Source of the DNA: Acidobacteriota bacterium
GTDB lineage: Bacteria; Acidobacteriota; Blastocatellia; Pyrinomonadales; Pyrinomonadaceae
DNA: 64,000 nucleotides
Assembly (NCBI GenBank): GCA_003222895.1
Contig: QHXI01000079.1
Location: 1 to 64,000, forward strand
Direction: 5' to 3'
The translations under genes and the position numbers were made by a program. Position 1 is the stretch's first letter. The number at the start of each line of letters is the position of its first letter. The notes below the pieces were generated by a model that did not search any database, was not told the origin of the DNA, and saw only the letters and a program-made list of their open reading frames with translations. Below are positions 51,198-59,642 of this stretch, piece after piece.

Positions 51198-54100
51198 TCA
51201 GAAATTAAATCTGGCGTTGAGATAAATCTTTCGGTTGCCGGCGCCCGTGCTGCCACCACCGAATCCACCAAAGCCGCCGAAACTGCCCGCCAAGGCAAGC
51301 GACTCGCCAAAGTTCGGCGAGGAAAGATTCCCAACCGGGTTTCCGAGATTTACGTGGTTCAATACGTTCTGAAAATTGACCGACAGTGTCAGCGTGTATT
51401 TCGAAGCGGCGCCGGCACCGCCACCGGGTCCGCCCATCATCATCATCTGCGGGCCGCCACGACCACCACCATCGCCGCCACTCGGGCCGCCGCCGCCAAC
51501 TTTCGCGCCGCCCACGCCACCAATCATTGCTGGGCCGCCTTTGGCGCGGTCGCCGCCTTTGGAATTATCGGCAGTAGTTTTCTGATTATTTTGTTTCGCG
51601 GCAGCCCTCCGATTTGCTTCGCCGCCAAAACCAAAGGTGCGACTTACACGCACGGTCAACGTTACCTGGCCGGGACCTTGTCCAAAGTTGCGCGGAATAA
51701 AGTCATTGCTCGTGCTTGAGTAGTCGAACCCGGTGCAACGGGCCGGAGCTGACGTGCAATAAGTATTCAAGGCGGCAAACGTGGGCCGTTCGTTGTATTG
51801 CCGATCGAGATTTGTGTCACGACCGGTCGTGATGTTGAAAGGCGGGCCGGAACTCGCGGTAATGAACGGACTGAATACCAGTTTCCACCACGGCGCGTTA
51901 ATTGTTCCGAACAGCGTGAAGCGTTGACGAACATCGAAGCCCGCGCGTCCAAACTCACCAGTCAAATCATAGGAATTCACCGGGAAGAGTGAACCGGCGC
52001 CCTGCCCATCAGTGTCGTTACTCGTCTTGCTCAACGAGTAATTGCCTGAGAGCGAAATCCTCGGATTCAGACGACTGTTAAAGCCAATCGTGAGATTCGT
52101 CTGATGGTATTTACCGCTTGACTCATATTGATAGACGTCGCCCATCGCCGGATTCGGCCTGACGCCATTGGGCGTCGCCGTGGTAATCGTCCCCGGCAAA
52201 GGCGCGTTGATGTCCCGCGCACGAATCACATGCTGAATGCGAATCATGTACAGACCAACATACGCCGTAAGATTCTTTGGCAATTGACGCTCAACCTGAA
52301 TGCCCGTCAAATACACCGCCGGCGCTTGCAGGTTTGACGCAACGCGCCAAGTGGTCTGTTGAGTGATTGGAATGAGTTGCAGCTGACTCGCGCTCGGAAC
52401 CGCCGGGAATAAATTCAGCGCGGTATACACGGGACGAGCCGTGGCCAAGTCCAATTGCGCCTGCGTGGGCGCCGTGTTTAAGAGAAATGGTTCAGCGAGC
52501 ACATAGTTCAACTCGTTCGATCCGTTGAACCGATTTGCAGTCAACGTCTGTCCTTCGCCAAACCGGTTATAGAAAATGCCGCCGCCACCGCGAATTACTG
52601 TCTTCGGCGGTTTGGTGGAGTTGGCTGCACCGGGCGACCACGCGAAACCCAGGCGCGGCGCAAAGTTAAAGAGGTCGGTTTGCGATACTGAAGCCGTGGG
52701 ATTGCCGGTGTTGATGCTGAACTGTGAAGCGCCGCCGCCGAGGCGTCGAAGGCAATCTGCGACAGAAGTTCCCGCGCCGCAGAATGCTTGCTGCTGCGCA
52801 GTCAGGCCGCGACTCTGGATCAGAACAGTTCGTCGATAGCGTTCAATGCTGCTCAGTTGCCCGTTAGTCCCAGCGATCGGATTGTTGCTGGCGTCGAGCG
52901 TCGGTCCGAAGCCGCCCGTAAAAACCCAGTTGCCGCCAAAGTTGTTCGGACTGATGTCATCGATTTTCACGCCGCGCAGTCGCCCGCCGAATTTGAGTGT
53001 GTGCTTGCCTTTTTGAATCTGCGTGAAATTATTCAATTCCCAGCGGGTGTTAGTATTGAGGGCATGACCAACCTGCGAACAACCGGTGCCGCTAGCACAG
53101 CCATTGAACGCGCCGCTTACGTTCAGCGAAGCGATCGTGCTGTTGCCCAACGACTCGTTGTGATTGCGGGAAAACTGAAAACGCGTCTCGTTAATCGTCC
53201 TTGGATTGATGACTGCGGTTTCAGTTAACTGAATATTATGATTCGTCGATTTAAAGGCATAGGCACGTTCCGGCAACGAAAATCCGACGACACCTCGGTT
53301 ATCAGCCTTTGATTGGAAGAAATTGTAGCGCGCGATCAGCGTATTGTTTGAATTGATCGCATAGTCAAAGCGGGGACTAATATTCGTGTTGCGTGTGGGA
53401 ACCAAAAAGCCCTCAGCGAACTGCACGATATTGAGGTTTGGGTCGAGAATCGTTGCATTGATGAGCTCGTTGTCGTCAGTTTCATTACGATTCGCTTCCA
53501 GAAAAAACGACGCCTTTTTCTTAACGACCGGTCCGCTGATACTGCCGCTAAACTGTCGGATCTGAAACGGAGTGCGCTTGCTGGAATTGATCGCAAATGG
53601 ATTCCGCGAGTTCAAACTCTCGTCACTAAAGTTGATCGAAGCACTTCCGCGAAACTTGTCAGTTCCCGGCCGCGTAAGGATGTCGATGCGACCCGAGGGC
53701 TGATCGTTCTCAGCGGCAAACGGATTCTGATTGATGCGAATTTCTCTGATGGCTTCCTTCGGGGGTAGGTTCGCGCCCGAGAACCCATCGATGAAGATTT
53801 GTCCGCCGTTTGGCCCAATCGATGGGCCGGCCAGTGCTTGTAGAGCTGCAGCAAGTTCATCCGGATCGTCCGGCAACGCGTCGAGATCTTTTCCGGACAG
53901 CACCTGTTGGTTCGCATTGTTATTCGTGTCGGTGCTGAGCGGCGTGTCGGCGTTGACCTTCACCTGCGTTTCGATCGCGGCAATCTTCAACGTGATGTTG
54001 ACCGGATCGCGTCGTCCCGCAGCGACATCGATTTCCGCATCTTCCGAAGTAGCAAAGCCCGTCGCCGCCGCGTGCAGTTTGTATTTTCCCGGCGTCAGTC

Positions 54101-54314
54101 CCGTGAACGAGTAACCGCCGTCCGGCCCCGTCGTGGCGGTTTTTTGCGTACCGTTTGCGTCCGTGACCGTTACCGTCGCACCGACAATCGACGCGCCAAA
54201 CTCGTCGCTGATCGAACCGCGCAGAGTTGCTCGGCCTTGCCCGTAAGTTGAAATTGAAACTGCGACCAGCAATAGAACCGTTGCCACAGCGGGGATAAAC
54301 TTTCGAATATTCAT
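51198..54314 (-). CDS. Oar-like TonB-dependent receptor with carboxypeptidase-regulatory domain
   Basis: 1038 residues. Signal peptide (FIPAVATVLLLVAVSISTYG), a CarboxypepD_reg/CNA-B-like domain (about 25-105, ATLRGSISDEFGASIVGATV), a plug-like domain (about 135-240, with VNADTPLSTDTNNNANQQVL and IFIDGFSGANLPPKEA) and a large barrel ending in IYLNARFNF with the terminal aromatic expected for BAM insertion. A Gly/Met-rich insert (MMMMGGPGGGAG, 51415-51545) interrupts a late extracellular loop. Such Oar-like receptors are abundant in Acidobacteriota; some export or import large substrates. The ligand is unknown. No TonB box was identified with certainty. Confidence 0.88.
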   Translation of the reverse strand: MNIRKFIPAVATVLLLVAVSISTYGQGRATLRGSISDEFGASIVGATVTVTDANGTQKTATTGPDGGYSFTGLTPGKYKLHAAATGFATSEDAEIDVAAGRRDPVNITLKIAAIETQVKVNADTPLSTDTNNNANQQVLSGKDLDALPDDPDELAAALQALAGPSIGPNGGQIFIDGFSGANLPPKEAIREIRINQNPFAAENDQPSGRIDILTRPGTDKFRGSASINFSDESLNSRNPFAINSSKRTPFQIRQFSGSISGPVVKKKASFFLEANRNETDDNELINATILDPNLNIVQFAEGFLVPTRNTNISPRFDYAINSNNTLIARYNFFQSKADNRGVVGFSLPERAYAFKSTNHNIQLTETAVINPRTINETRFQFSRNHNESLGNSTIASLNVSGAFNGCASGTGCSQVGHALNTNTRWELNNFTQIQKGKHTLKFGGRLRGVKIDDISPNNFGGNWVFTGGFGPTLDASNNPIAGTNGQLSSIERYRRTVLIQSRGLTAQQQAFCGAGTSVADCLRRLGGGASQFSINTGNPTASVSQTDLFNFAPRLGFAWSPGAANSTKPPKTVIRGGGGIFYNRFGEGQTLTANRFNGSNELNYVLAEPFLLNTAPTQAQLDLATARPVYTALNLFPAVPSASQLQLIPITQQTTWRVASNLQAPAVYLTGIQVERQLPKNLTAYVGLYMIRIQHVIRARDINAPLPGTITTATPNGVRPNPAMGDVYQYESSGKYHQTNLTIGFNSRLNPRISLSGNYSLSKTSNDTDGQGAGSLFPVNSYDLTGEFGRAGFDVRQRFTLFGTINAPWWKLVFSPFITASSGPPFNITTGRDTNLDRQYNERPTFAALNTYCTSAPARCTGFDYSSTSNDFIPRNFGQGPGQVTLTVRVSRTFGFGGEANRRAAAKQNNQKTTADNSKGGDRAKGGPAMIGGVGGAKVGGGGPSGGDGGGRGGPQMMMMGGPGGGAGAASKYTLTLSVNFQNVLNHVNLGNPVGNLSSPNFGESLALAGSFGGFGGFGGGSTGAGNRKIYLNARFNF

Positions 54315-54423
54315 CGTTTCTACTCTTCTTCAAATTAGACAACAACCGCGCGCGATGGAGGAAAAATCCTTTCGCTGACCGCGGTTGCTCTGAACTTCAA
54401 ACTGCGAGATCAGAGGGAATGAA

Positions 54424-55692
54424 TTAAGGCACGCCGACGCCTCCGAACATGCCGCCAAAACTGCCGTTAAGATCCACGGCCTGCGGACGACCCTGTCCGC
54501 CTTGTTGTTGTCGTGCAGCCATCATGGTCAGCAGCGGTTCGACGCCGCTGACCAGAGAGATCGCTGTCAGTTGAGTTGGATCGGCGCCCGGCAAACTGGA
54601 CATCAGAATCGTGTCACCGACTTTCAGCTCGTTGATGGTAATTACCGGCAGGCGCTCGAGCATGTCAGCCATGTTCCCGCCCGGGCCTTGGCCGCCGCCT
54701 TGTGGTCCGCTGGGACCTGCGCCTTGCGGTCGTTGACCTTGAGGGCCAACCGGTCCGGCTTGACCCGGCGGGCGCGCTTGACCTTGCGCACCGTTTGGCC
54801 CACCCGGTCCGCCCGGTCCGCCCGGTCCGCGCATGCCGCCGAACATCATGACAGCGCCTTCAGACAAACGACGAATGATTGAATCGGGCTTGATAATAAT
54901 CGTGAGCGGTTTCTTTGTCTGGAGATCATTGATCTTCAGTTGACCGTTGGCCGCGTCGATCGCGGTAACGGTTCCGCCGGCGATCTTAAAAGTTCCGAAC
55001 AAAATTTCTTCAGCCGTCAGGTGCGCGCCGTCAGCGCTCTTTTCGCCTTTGGCGTTAAATTGATCGTTTACTTTGATCTCTTCAAACTTGCCGGGCTTGG
55101 CATTTTCGTATTTAGGAATCGAATCAGGTGGAAATCGCTTCACCTTCGTTTTATCAGACATCGCGACGGTAATAGCCTGAGACGTGCCTGCAAGCGAGCG
55201 ACTGGTAACCGTGATCTCTTTAGTGGACGGATTAATCGAACTGACAATACCCTTGGCTCCACGCGCCCACGCCATTCGTTCCGCGGCGTTCTTTTTGGCG
55301 ATCTCAGATTGGCTAACAACGATGACTTGTTGTGCCGGAACCGATTTGCGATCGGCCGCAACAAATCCGCGAGCGACTACGCCATCACCGACCGTTATTT
55401 CCGTCAATGACGTTTGTTCGGCTTTACTCCGATCGGTTTCGCCTGGAGGCATTCGCTGGTACGTCGTTTTTTCGTTGAGGCTCGCAACGACAACAGAACC
55501 TGCCGCGGTTTTGATGGTGAGCTGCCCCGCTGAGGCATTGATTTCGGTTACCTTACCGAAAACCTGCGTCGCTTTGATCGCCGGATCCGGCGTTTGAGCT
55601 AATGCCGCGCCGGTGAGACTAGCAAAAAGCAAAAACAAGAATGGAATTGATGATTTTCGCACAGTAATAACCCGTTGAGTTTGAGTCTTCAT
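54424..55692 (-). CDS. Secreted DUF5666-like protein with collagen-like segment
   Basis: 422 residues. The signal peptide (SSIPFLFLLFASLTGAALA) is followed by at least three repeats of a small barrel of DUF5666 type (VFGKVTEINASAGQLTIKTA, KGIVSSINPSTKEITVTS, AGGTVTAIDAANGQLKINDL). A Gly-Pro-rich collagen-like region (54670-54840; GGPGGPGGPNGAQGQ) precedes the last repeat. Family function unknown. It is upstream of the TonB receptor on the same strand (109-base gap), so they may form an operon with the LolA-like gene. Confidence 0.7.
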   Translation of the reverse strand: MKTQTQRVITVRKSSIPFLFLLFASLTGAALAQTPDPAIKATQVFGKVTEINASAGQLTIKTAAGSVVVASLNEKTTYQRMPPGETDRSKAEQTSLTEITVGDGVVARGFVAADRKSVPAQQVIVVSQSEIAKKNAAERMAWARGAKGIVSSINPSTKEITVTSRSLAGTSQAITVAMSDKTKVKRFPPDSIPKYENAKPGKFEEIKVNDQFNAKGEKSADGAHLTAEEILFGTFKIAGGTVTAIDAANGQLKINDLQTKKPLTIIIKPDSIIRRLSEGAVMMFGGMRGPGGPGGPGGPNGAQGQARPPGQAGPVGPQGQRPQGAGPSGPQGGGQGPGGNMADMLERLPVITINELKVGDTILMSSLPGADPTQLTAISLVSGVEPLLTMMAARQQQGGQGRPQAVDLNGSFGGMFGGVGVP

Positions 55693-55722
55693 TATTTACG
55701 CCCCGTTAAAGCAGTTGGTTGC

Positions 55723-55746
55723 AAAAACTTTGGATTAAAGCCAAAG
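55723..55746 (-). terminator. Intrinsic terminator after the CpxP/Spy-like gene
   Basis: Minus strand CTTTGG (55746-55741), a seven-base loop and CCAAAG (55733-55728), then TTTTT. It lies about 50 bases past the stop at 55797 and before the DUF5666 gene. Confidence 0.65.
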
Positions 55747-55796
55747 AAAAATGACGGAGAGAAGGATCAGGCTTCAGAATTATGGATAATCAAAAA

Positions 55797-56192
55797 TTAG
55801 CGTCGGTTCTTTTGTTCGTTTTCACGTTGCGCGTCCTGCTGCGCTACGAGGGCATCAAATTTCTGCTGCTGCTCAGGCGTTAACAAGGCACGAATTTTGA
55901 TGCGAGCTTTTTGTCGCGGCTCTTCAAAACGCGGGCGCAGCTCAGCACGCAACGAATGATACTCCTTGCGCGTGTCGTCGAGGATCGCGCTAAAAGATTT
56001 CGTCTGCTCATCAGTCAAATTCAATTCGCGGCGCATTTTGTCAAAGCGCTCGTGCATTGCCTTTTCTGGACGATCGGCGCCAGCACGCGACCGATACAAC
56101 CCCGTCAGCGCTGCACCGGTGATCGAGCCGAGTACAAACACAACCACGAGCACCAACCAAACTTTCAATCTTGTGTTGCCCGCCAGCGTCAT
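55797..56192 (-). CDS. Spy/CpxP-like periplasmic protein
   Basis: 131 residues. One N-terminal membrane segment (VWLVLVVVFVLGSITGAALTGLY) is followed by a highly charged all-helical domain with the LTxxQ signatures of the Spy/CpxP/CnrX group: NLTDEQTKSFSAIL and LLTPEQQQKFDAL. Family members are envelope-stress chaperones or metal sensors that act with ECF or two-component systems. Its ATG overlaps the stop of the upstream gene (ATGA). It follows an ECF sigma factor and a probable anti-sigma protein, matching CnrX/CnrY/CnrH-type logic. Confidence 0.75.
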   Translation of the reverse strand: MTLAGNTRLKVWLVLVVVFVLGSITGAALTGLYRSRAGADRPEKAMHERFDKMRRELNLTDEQTKSFSAILDDTRKEYHSLRAELRPRFEEPRQKARIKIRALLTPEQQQKFDALVAQQDAQRENEQKNRR

Positions 56193-56620
56193 TTCGAGTC
56201 CACCTCATAATTACGATCGACGACGATATTCAAAACTTCCTCTCGAGATAATCCGCTGCCTTTCGCCAGAACCGTCTGCTCAACTCCGGGCTCAGCCGGT
56301 CCAAAGAGAGCTTCGTCATCAAGCTGAGCGGGCGTCGATGAAAAACTGAATCCGGCAGACCAGATCGTGATGACGGCAGCCATGATGGCGACTAATGCCA
56401 TCACCGGCACAGCTCGACGAGCCACCAGGATCAGCGAGAGCCAACTCCCCGACTCTTCAGCGCGGCCCGCGTCTTCGCTTATCGCAGCCCGCACACGTGT
56501 GAATAGAAACGGCGAAGTTGCGGCGGCCTCGACGGTGACCGCAGCAGCAGAAGCGGATTTGAGCACCACTCGGGCAACCCGATCAAGCTCTTCGTTTCTT
56601 TGGCTGTTTGCTTTGAACAT
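56189..56620 (-). CDS. Single-pass membrane protein, probable anti-sigma partner
   Basis: 143 residues: a ~65-residue cytosolic N-terminus (RNEELDRVARVVLKSASAAA), one transmembrane helix (about 70-92, VMALVAIMAAVITIWSAGF) and a ~50-residue periplasmic tail. It lacks a zinc-finger HxxxCxxC. Placement directly after an ECF sigma gene and overlapping a Spy/CpxP-like gene suggests it is the membrane anti-sigma or its substitute. An ECF-type promoter precedes it at 56668-56691. The assignment rests on topology and context. Confidence 0.55.
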   Translation of the reverse strand: MFKANSQRNEELDRVARVVLKSASAAAVTVEAAATSPFLFTRVRAAISEDAGRAEESGSWLSLILVARRAVPVMALVAIMAAVITIWSAGFSFSSTPAQLDDEALFGPAEPGVEQTVLAKGSGLSREEVLNIVVDRNYEVDSK

Positions 56621-56667
56621 TTCAGCTCTCCAAGCGATGCCCTAGTCTATCGCGCTCATGAATAAAA

Positions 56668-56691
56668 GACGATAAAAACTGCTCGAAAGTT
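56668..56691 (-). promoter_or_regulatory. ECF-sigma-type promoter
   Basis: Minus strand AACTTTCG (56691-56684), 12 bases, CGTC (56671-56668), about 50 bases before the gene starting at 56620. The -35 box and spacing are identical to the element at 59590-59613 in front of the other ECF operon. Confidence 0.6.
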
Positions 56692-56737
56692 ACAAGATTT
56701 ATTCGTGCGAAAAGTGACGATAAACCCTCGCAAAAGC

Positions 56738-57319
56738 CTATAAGTAACGCTGCAGCACGCGCCGCAGATTGGCACGCGCTCGATGCGCCCGAACTTTGAC
56801 CTTCGAGATCGACCAGTTCGTCATCTCCGCGATCTCGGCAACCGAAAACCCTTCCACGTCCAGAAGCGTGAGCACCAAACGATCGTCCGCGCTCAAACGC
56901 GACAAAAGCTTCGCGGCCAGATCGCGCGAGATGAGCTGCGTCTCGACATCCATCGGCGGTGAGCGCAGCTGCGCCGCAAATTCCTGCGCCTCTGTTTCTT
57001 CAATGTCACCGAAACCTTGTTCGGGACGGCGACGTGCGCGCCGCAAATGATCGTAACAGCAGTTGACCGCAATCTGCGTCAGCCATGCCTTGAATGAAGC
57101 CGGGTGCGTTCCGTGATAAGTGTTCAGCGCGAAATAGGCTTTGGTGAAAGTGTCCTGGATGATCTCTTCGATCTGTTCGCGTTGCAGGAAGAAGCGACCG
57201 CCGATTCGCCCCACCTGCCGCCGATGGCGTTCGAACAATTGTTCGAACGAGCCTTCGTCCCCGGCCATAGTCGCGCTGACCAAAGCATCATCTGTTGGTT
57301 CTACAAACGAAGCCACCAA
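56738..57319 (-). CDS. ECF RNA polymerase sigma factor
   Basis: 193 residues. Region 2 (FEQLFERHRRQVGRIGGRFF, EIIQDTFTKAYFAL, FKAWLTQIAVNCCYDHLRR) and region 4 (LSADDRLVLTLLDVEGFSVAEIAEMTNWSISKVKVRAHRAR) are complete; no extra domains. The start is taken as the GTG at 57319; an internal ATG 51 bases later would cut into the helix that opens region 2. It follows the polymer-forming-like gene by 44 bases and precedes the putative anti-sigma gene at 56620, so it probably belongs to an envelope-stress circuit. It redirects RNA polymerase to -35 AAC-type promoters. Confidence 0.93.
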   Translation of the reverse strand: MVASFVEPTDDALVSATMAGDEGSFEQLFERHRRQVGRIGGRFFLQREQIEEIIQDTFTKAYFALNTYHGTHPASFKAWLTQIAVNCCYDHLRRARRRPEQGFGDIEETEAQEFAAQLRSPPMDVETQLISRDLAAKLLSRLSADDRLVLTLLDVEGFSVAEIAEMTNWSISKVKVRAHRARANLRRVLQRYL

Positions 57320-57363
57320 GTCATTTTACCGATCTGAAGTTTGGAAGCCGAGCAGGTCTTGGA

Positions 57364-58353
57364 TCAATCGCTGGCAGAGCGTGTCTTCTGCCATCCGATC
57401 CGATATCGCGCCGTTAACGCCAATCCCAAGCTCGCGACCAGCAACCCTGCCTGGACCAGCGGCCAGACGTACGGCACTGAAGACCAAAAGATCCAAAACG
57501 CTACGCCAAGTAATAATATGAATGCCTCAGATTGCACGCGCGGCAACAGATGTCGCTGTAGCCATTGACCCGTCGCCGCGAATATTACTACGCGACCAAA
57601 CACCGTAGCGACGACTGCGAGCAGCAAGGCCATGATTGAAATCGCGGCCCCAACCACCGACGGCAGCAACCATAAGCTGCCAAGCACGCCGATGGTTATC
57701 GCGACGGATCCTAGAAAGCCAATCAATGCTACACGCAGACTCGTTAGCTGTAAGCGAGTCACGGCGCGGCTGATTGTATTCGGCATCGCCGCCGTCAACG
57801 CGAGCGAAATTACGAACCAGATGAGGATCGCCAACAGTCGAGTGCCAAAAAAGATCGCCGAAAGCTGAGGATGCAGCACGCTAAACGGTTCGCGCATAAC
57901 CCGGCGCAACTGGTCTTCGTAACCCGCATACATGATCGTGACGCTCTTCGGATCGCGATCGGGCGCGGCCTTCCCGTGATGATAGATTCCACCCAGAACG
58001 ATCACATCGCCGCCGATGCGTGCGCCTTCGCGTTGAATCACTGAGCCGCCAATCGCCGCGACGTCGCCGTCGACTTCGCCTTCGACAATAACGTCCCCGC
58101 CGAAGGCGATTGCGCCTTCCTTTACGGTGCCGGTGATCCGAATCGATTGGCCCATTCCGAAAACAGTCGTGTTGACGACGCCGTCGATCACCCGCGCGGC
58201 CGGATCGCCGGGATGTTCTGGCGCCGCAGGTTGCGCGCCCACGGCGATTACAAATAGCAGCAGCGCGATTGCTAACCAGGTCGCTCGCTCAAATTTCTGC
58301 CCGGCTTTGGAAATTTTCGAAACAATATGTGGCGAGAAGTCGCTGAGGATCAT
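57364..58353 (-). CDS. Membrane protein with bactofilin/polymer-forming-like repeat domain
   Basis: 329 residues. After a signal-like helix (ATWLAIALLLFVIAVGA) comes a short beta-helical domain of hexapeptide-like repeats (SIRITGTVKEGAIAFGGDV, IVEGEVDGDVAAIGGSVIQ, ARIGGDVIVLGGIYH) as in bactofilin/polymer-forming proteins. Four or more transmembrane helices follow (LLAILIWFVISLALTAA; LIGFLGSVAITIGVLGSLWLL; ISIMALLLAVVATVFG; FILLLGVAFWIFWSSV). This type is often encoded with ECF sigma/anti-sigma pairs; its role is unknown. It follows the zinc-finger anti-sigma gene by 15 bases. Confidence 0.75.
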   Translation of the reverse strand: MILSDFSPHIVSKISKAGQKFERATWLAIALLLFVIAVGAQPAAPEHPGDPAARVIDGVVNTTVFGMGQSIRITGTVKEGAIAFGGDVIVEGEVDGDVAAIGGSVIQREGARIGGDVIVLGGIYHHGKAAPDRDPKSVTIMYAGYEDQLRRVMREPFSVLHPQLSAIFFGTRLLAILIWFVISLALTAAMPNTISRAVTRLQLTSLRVALIGFLGSVAITIGVLGSLWLLPSVVGAAISIMALLLAVVATVFGRVVIFAATGQWLQRHLLPRVQSEAFILLLGVAFWIFWSSVPYVWPLVQAGLLVASLGLALTARYRIGWQKTRSASD

Positions 58354-58368
58354 TGAATGGAAGTGCTC

Positions 58369-58971
58369 CTATTCAACGATTTCCGCGCGATGATATTTGG
58401 CAATCAGGAGAAGCAGGAAAGAAACCGAGCCCAGGAAAACAATGGTTAGAAACACGCCCAATCCGTTCTTCGCAGGAAAAACCGCCTGGCCAATCACGCG
58501 AAGCAGAACCAGCGCAGTTGATATAGCTTCGGAAGTTGCTTGCCACACGAGATCCAGAAGTGCCCGCGTTACTCTAAAAAATGTTCGCAGCGGATCCCAA
58601 ACGACGACGCGCGTCGCCGCGCCCAGCAACGCAAACGAAACCAGCGCCATTGCCGCGCACAACTGCAGCGCGCGCCGGCCTTCGCGCCGGTTGCGCACAC
58701 CGCTTAAATCGTTCTCGGCTCGCGCGGTAACCACTCGCGTGAAGTTATCCGGCAAATCGAAAGCACGCGAATCGCTGAAAGCACTCTCAAGCGTGCAAAG
58801 AAGCTGACGCTGCTTGCGCAAATCACCATCGCAGTGAGCGCACGACTTCAGATGATCTTCGAAACGTAGTAGCGCAGCACCGCTCAACTCGCCATCAAGA
58901 TAGGCAGCGACGTCTTCAAGCTGACACGCGTTTCTCGGATCGAGTTCGTTCATAAGATCTTTGTCAGACAC
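58369..58971 (-). CDS. Zinc-finger (ZAS) membrane anti-sigma factor
   Basis: 200 residues. The N-terminal zf-HC2 domain reads CQLEDVAAYLDGELSG, then FEDHLKSCAHCDGDL with the His-x3-Cys-x2-Cys zinc site. Two hydrophobic segments follow (ALQLCAAMALVSFALLGAA and VFLTIVFLGSVSFLLLLIA). It should bind and inhibit the ECF factor encoded just upstream (8-base overlap) and release it on an envelope signal or oxidation. Confidence 0.9.
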   Translation of the reverse strand: MSDKDLMNELDPRNACQLEDVAAYLDGELSGAALLRFEDHLKSCAHCDGDLRKQRQLLCTLESAFSDSRAFDLPDNFTRVVTARAENDLSGVRNRREGRRALQLCAAMALVSFALLGAATRVVVWDPLRTFFRVTRALLDLVWQATSEAISTALVLLRVIGQAVFPAKNGLGVFLTIVFLGSVSFLLLLIAKYHRAEIVE

Positions 58972-59566
58972 TGCTGATGCCTCGTTTAATCAGCAAATCG
59001 CGCATCGCTTCGCGCGCGCGAAACAGCCGGTTCTTCACGGTCCCGAGCGGCAAGCCGGTAACCTCGGCGATTTCGTCGTAGCTCAAATCGTGCGAATGCC
59101 GCAGCACGATCAACTCAAGATAAGTGGCTGGCAACAACTGCACGATCGATTCAATCTCAGAGCGGCGCTCTTCTCGTTCGCTTTCTTGTTCGGGTGTGAG
59201 TCGACGACTCTCGATATTCGCTTCACCTCGCTCGCCATCGGTTCCGCCGGCCAGCGCCTGTCCGCGTACTGCGAAACGACGGAGATGATCGATCGCGGCG
59301 TTGTGCGCAATCTTGTAAATCCAGGTTGAGAATTTGAATTCCGATCGATAGCGCGAGAGCGAGTTGTAAACTTTAATGAAAACTTCCTGGGTGAGATCGA
59401 GCGCCGCGTCGTAATCCCCAACCATCCGATAGACGTAGGCAGCGATCGGCCGCTGATAGCGCCGCACGAGTTCTTCGAACGAATCTTCGCGACCGGCGAT
59501 GGCCGTTTCGACCAGCTCGCCATCGGCCAGCCCCGTTAATTTTGTCAGGGAAATCGCGGAGTTCAT
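58964..59566 (-). CDS. ECF RNA polymerase sigma factor (RpoE-like)
   Basis: 200 residues with complete region 2 (FEELVRRYQRPIAAYVYRMV, DLTQEVFIKVYNSL, FSTWIYKIAHNAAIDHLRR) and region 4 (LPATYLELIVLRHSHDLSYDEIAEVTGLPLGTVKNRLFRAR). It is paired with the overlapping zinc-finger anti-sigma gene. Its own promoter region contains AACTTTCG-N12-CGTA (59613-59590), so auto-activation is likely. The same element occurs before the second sigma circuit, suggesting cross-control. Confidence 0.95.
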   Translation of the reverse strand: MNSAISLTKLTGLADGELVETAIAGREDSFEELVRRYQRPIAAYVYRMVGDYDAALDLTQEVFIKVYNSLSRYRSEFKFSTWIYKIAHNAAIDHLRRFAVRGQALAGGTDGERGEANIESRRLTPEQESEREERRSEIESIVQLLPATYLELIVLRHSHDLSYDEIAEVTGLPLGTVKNRLFRAREAMRDLLIKRGISSV

Positions 59567-59589
59567 TGTAATTCAGATTGCTCGGGTTC

Positions 59590-59613
59590 TACGTCCGCAG
59601 GCTAACGAAAGTT
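59590..59613 (-). promoter_or_regulatory. ECF-sigma-type promoter of the sigma/anti-sigma operon
   Basis: Minus strand AACTTTCG (59613-59606), 12 bases, CGTA (59593-59590), 24 bases before the start codon at 59566. It shares the -35 octamer and exact spacing with 56668-56691. Confidence 0.6.
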
Positions 59614-59642
59614 TCAAGGGGCAGAGACCTGGCCCTTTGACT

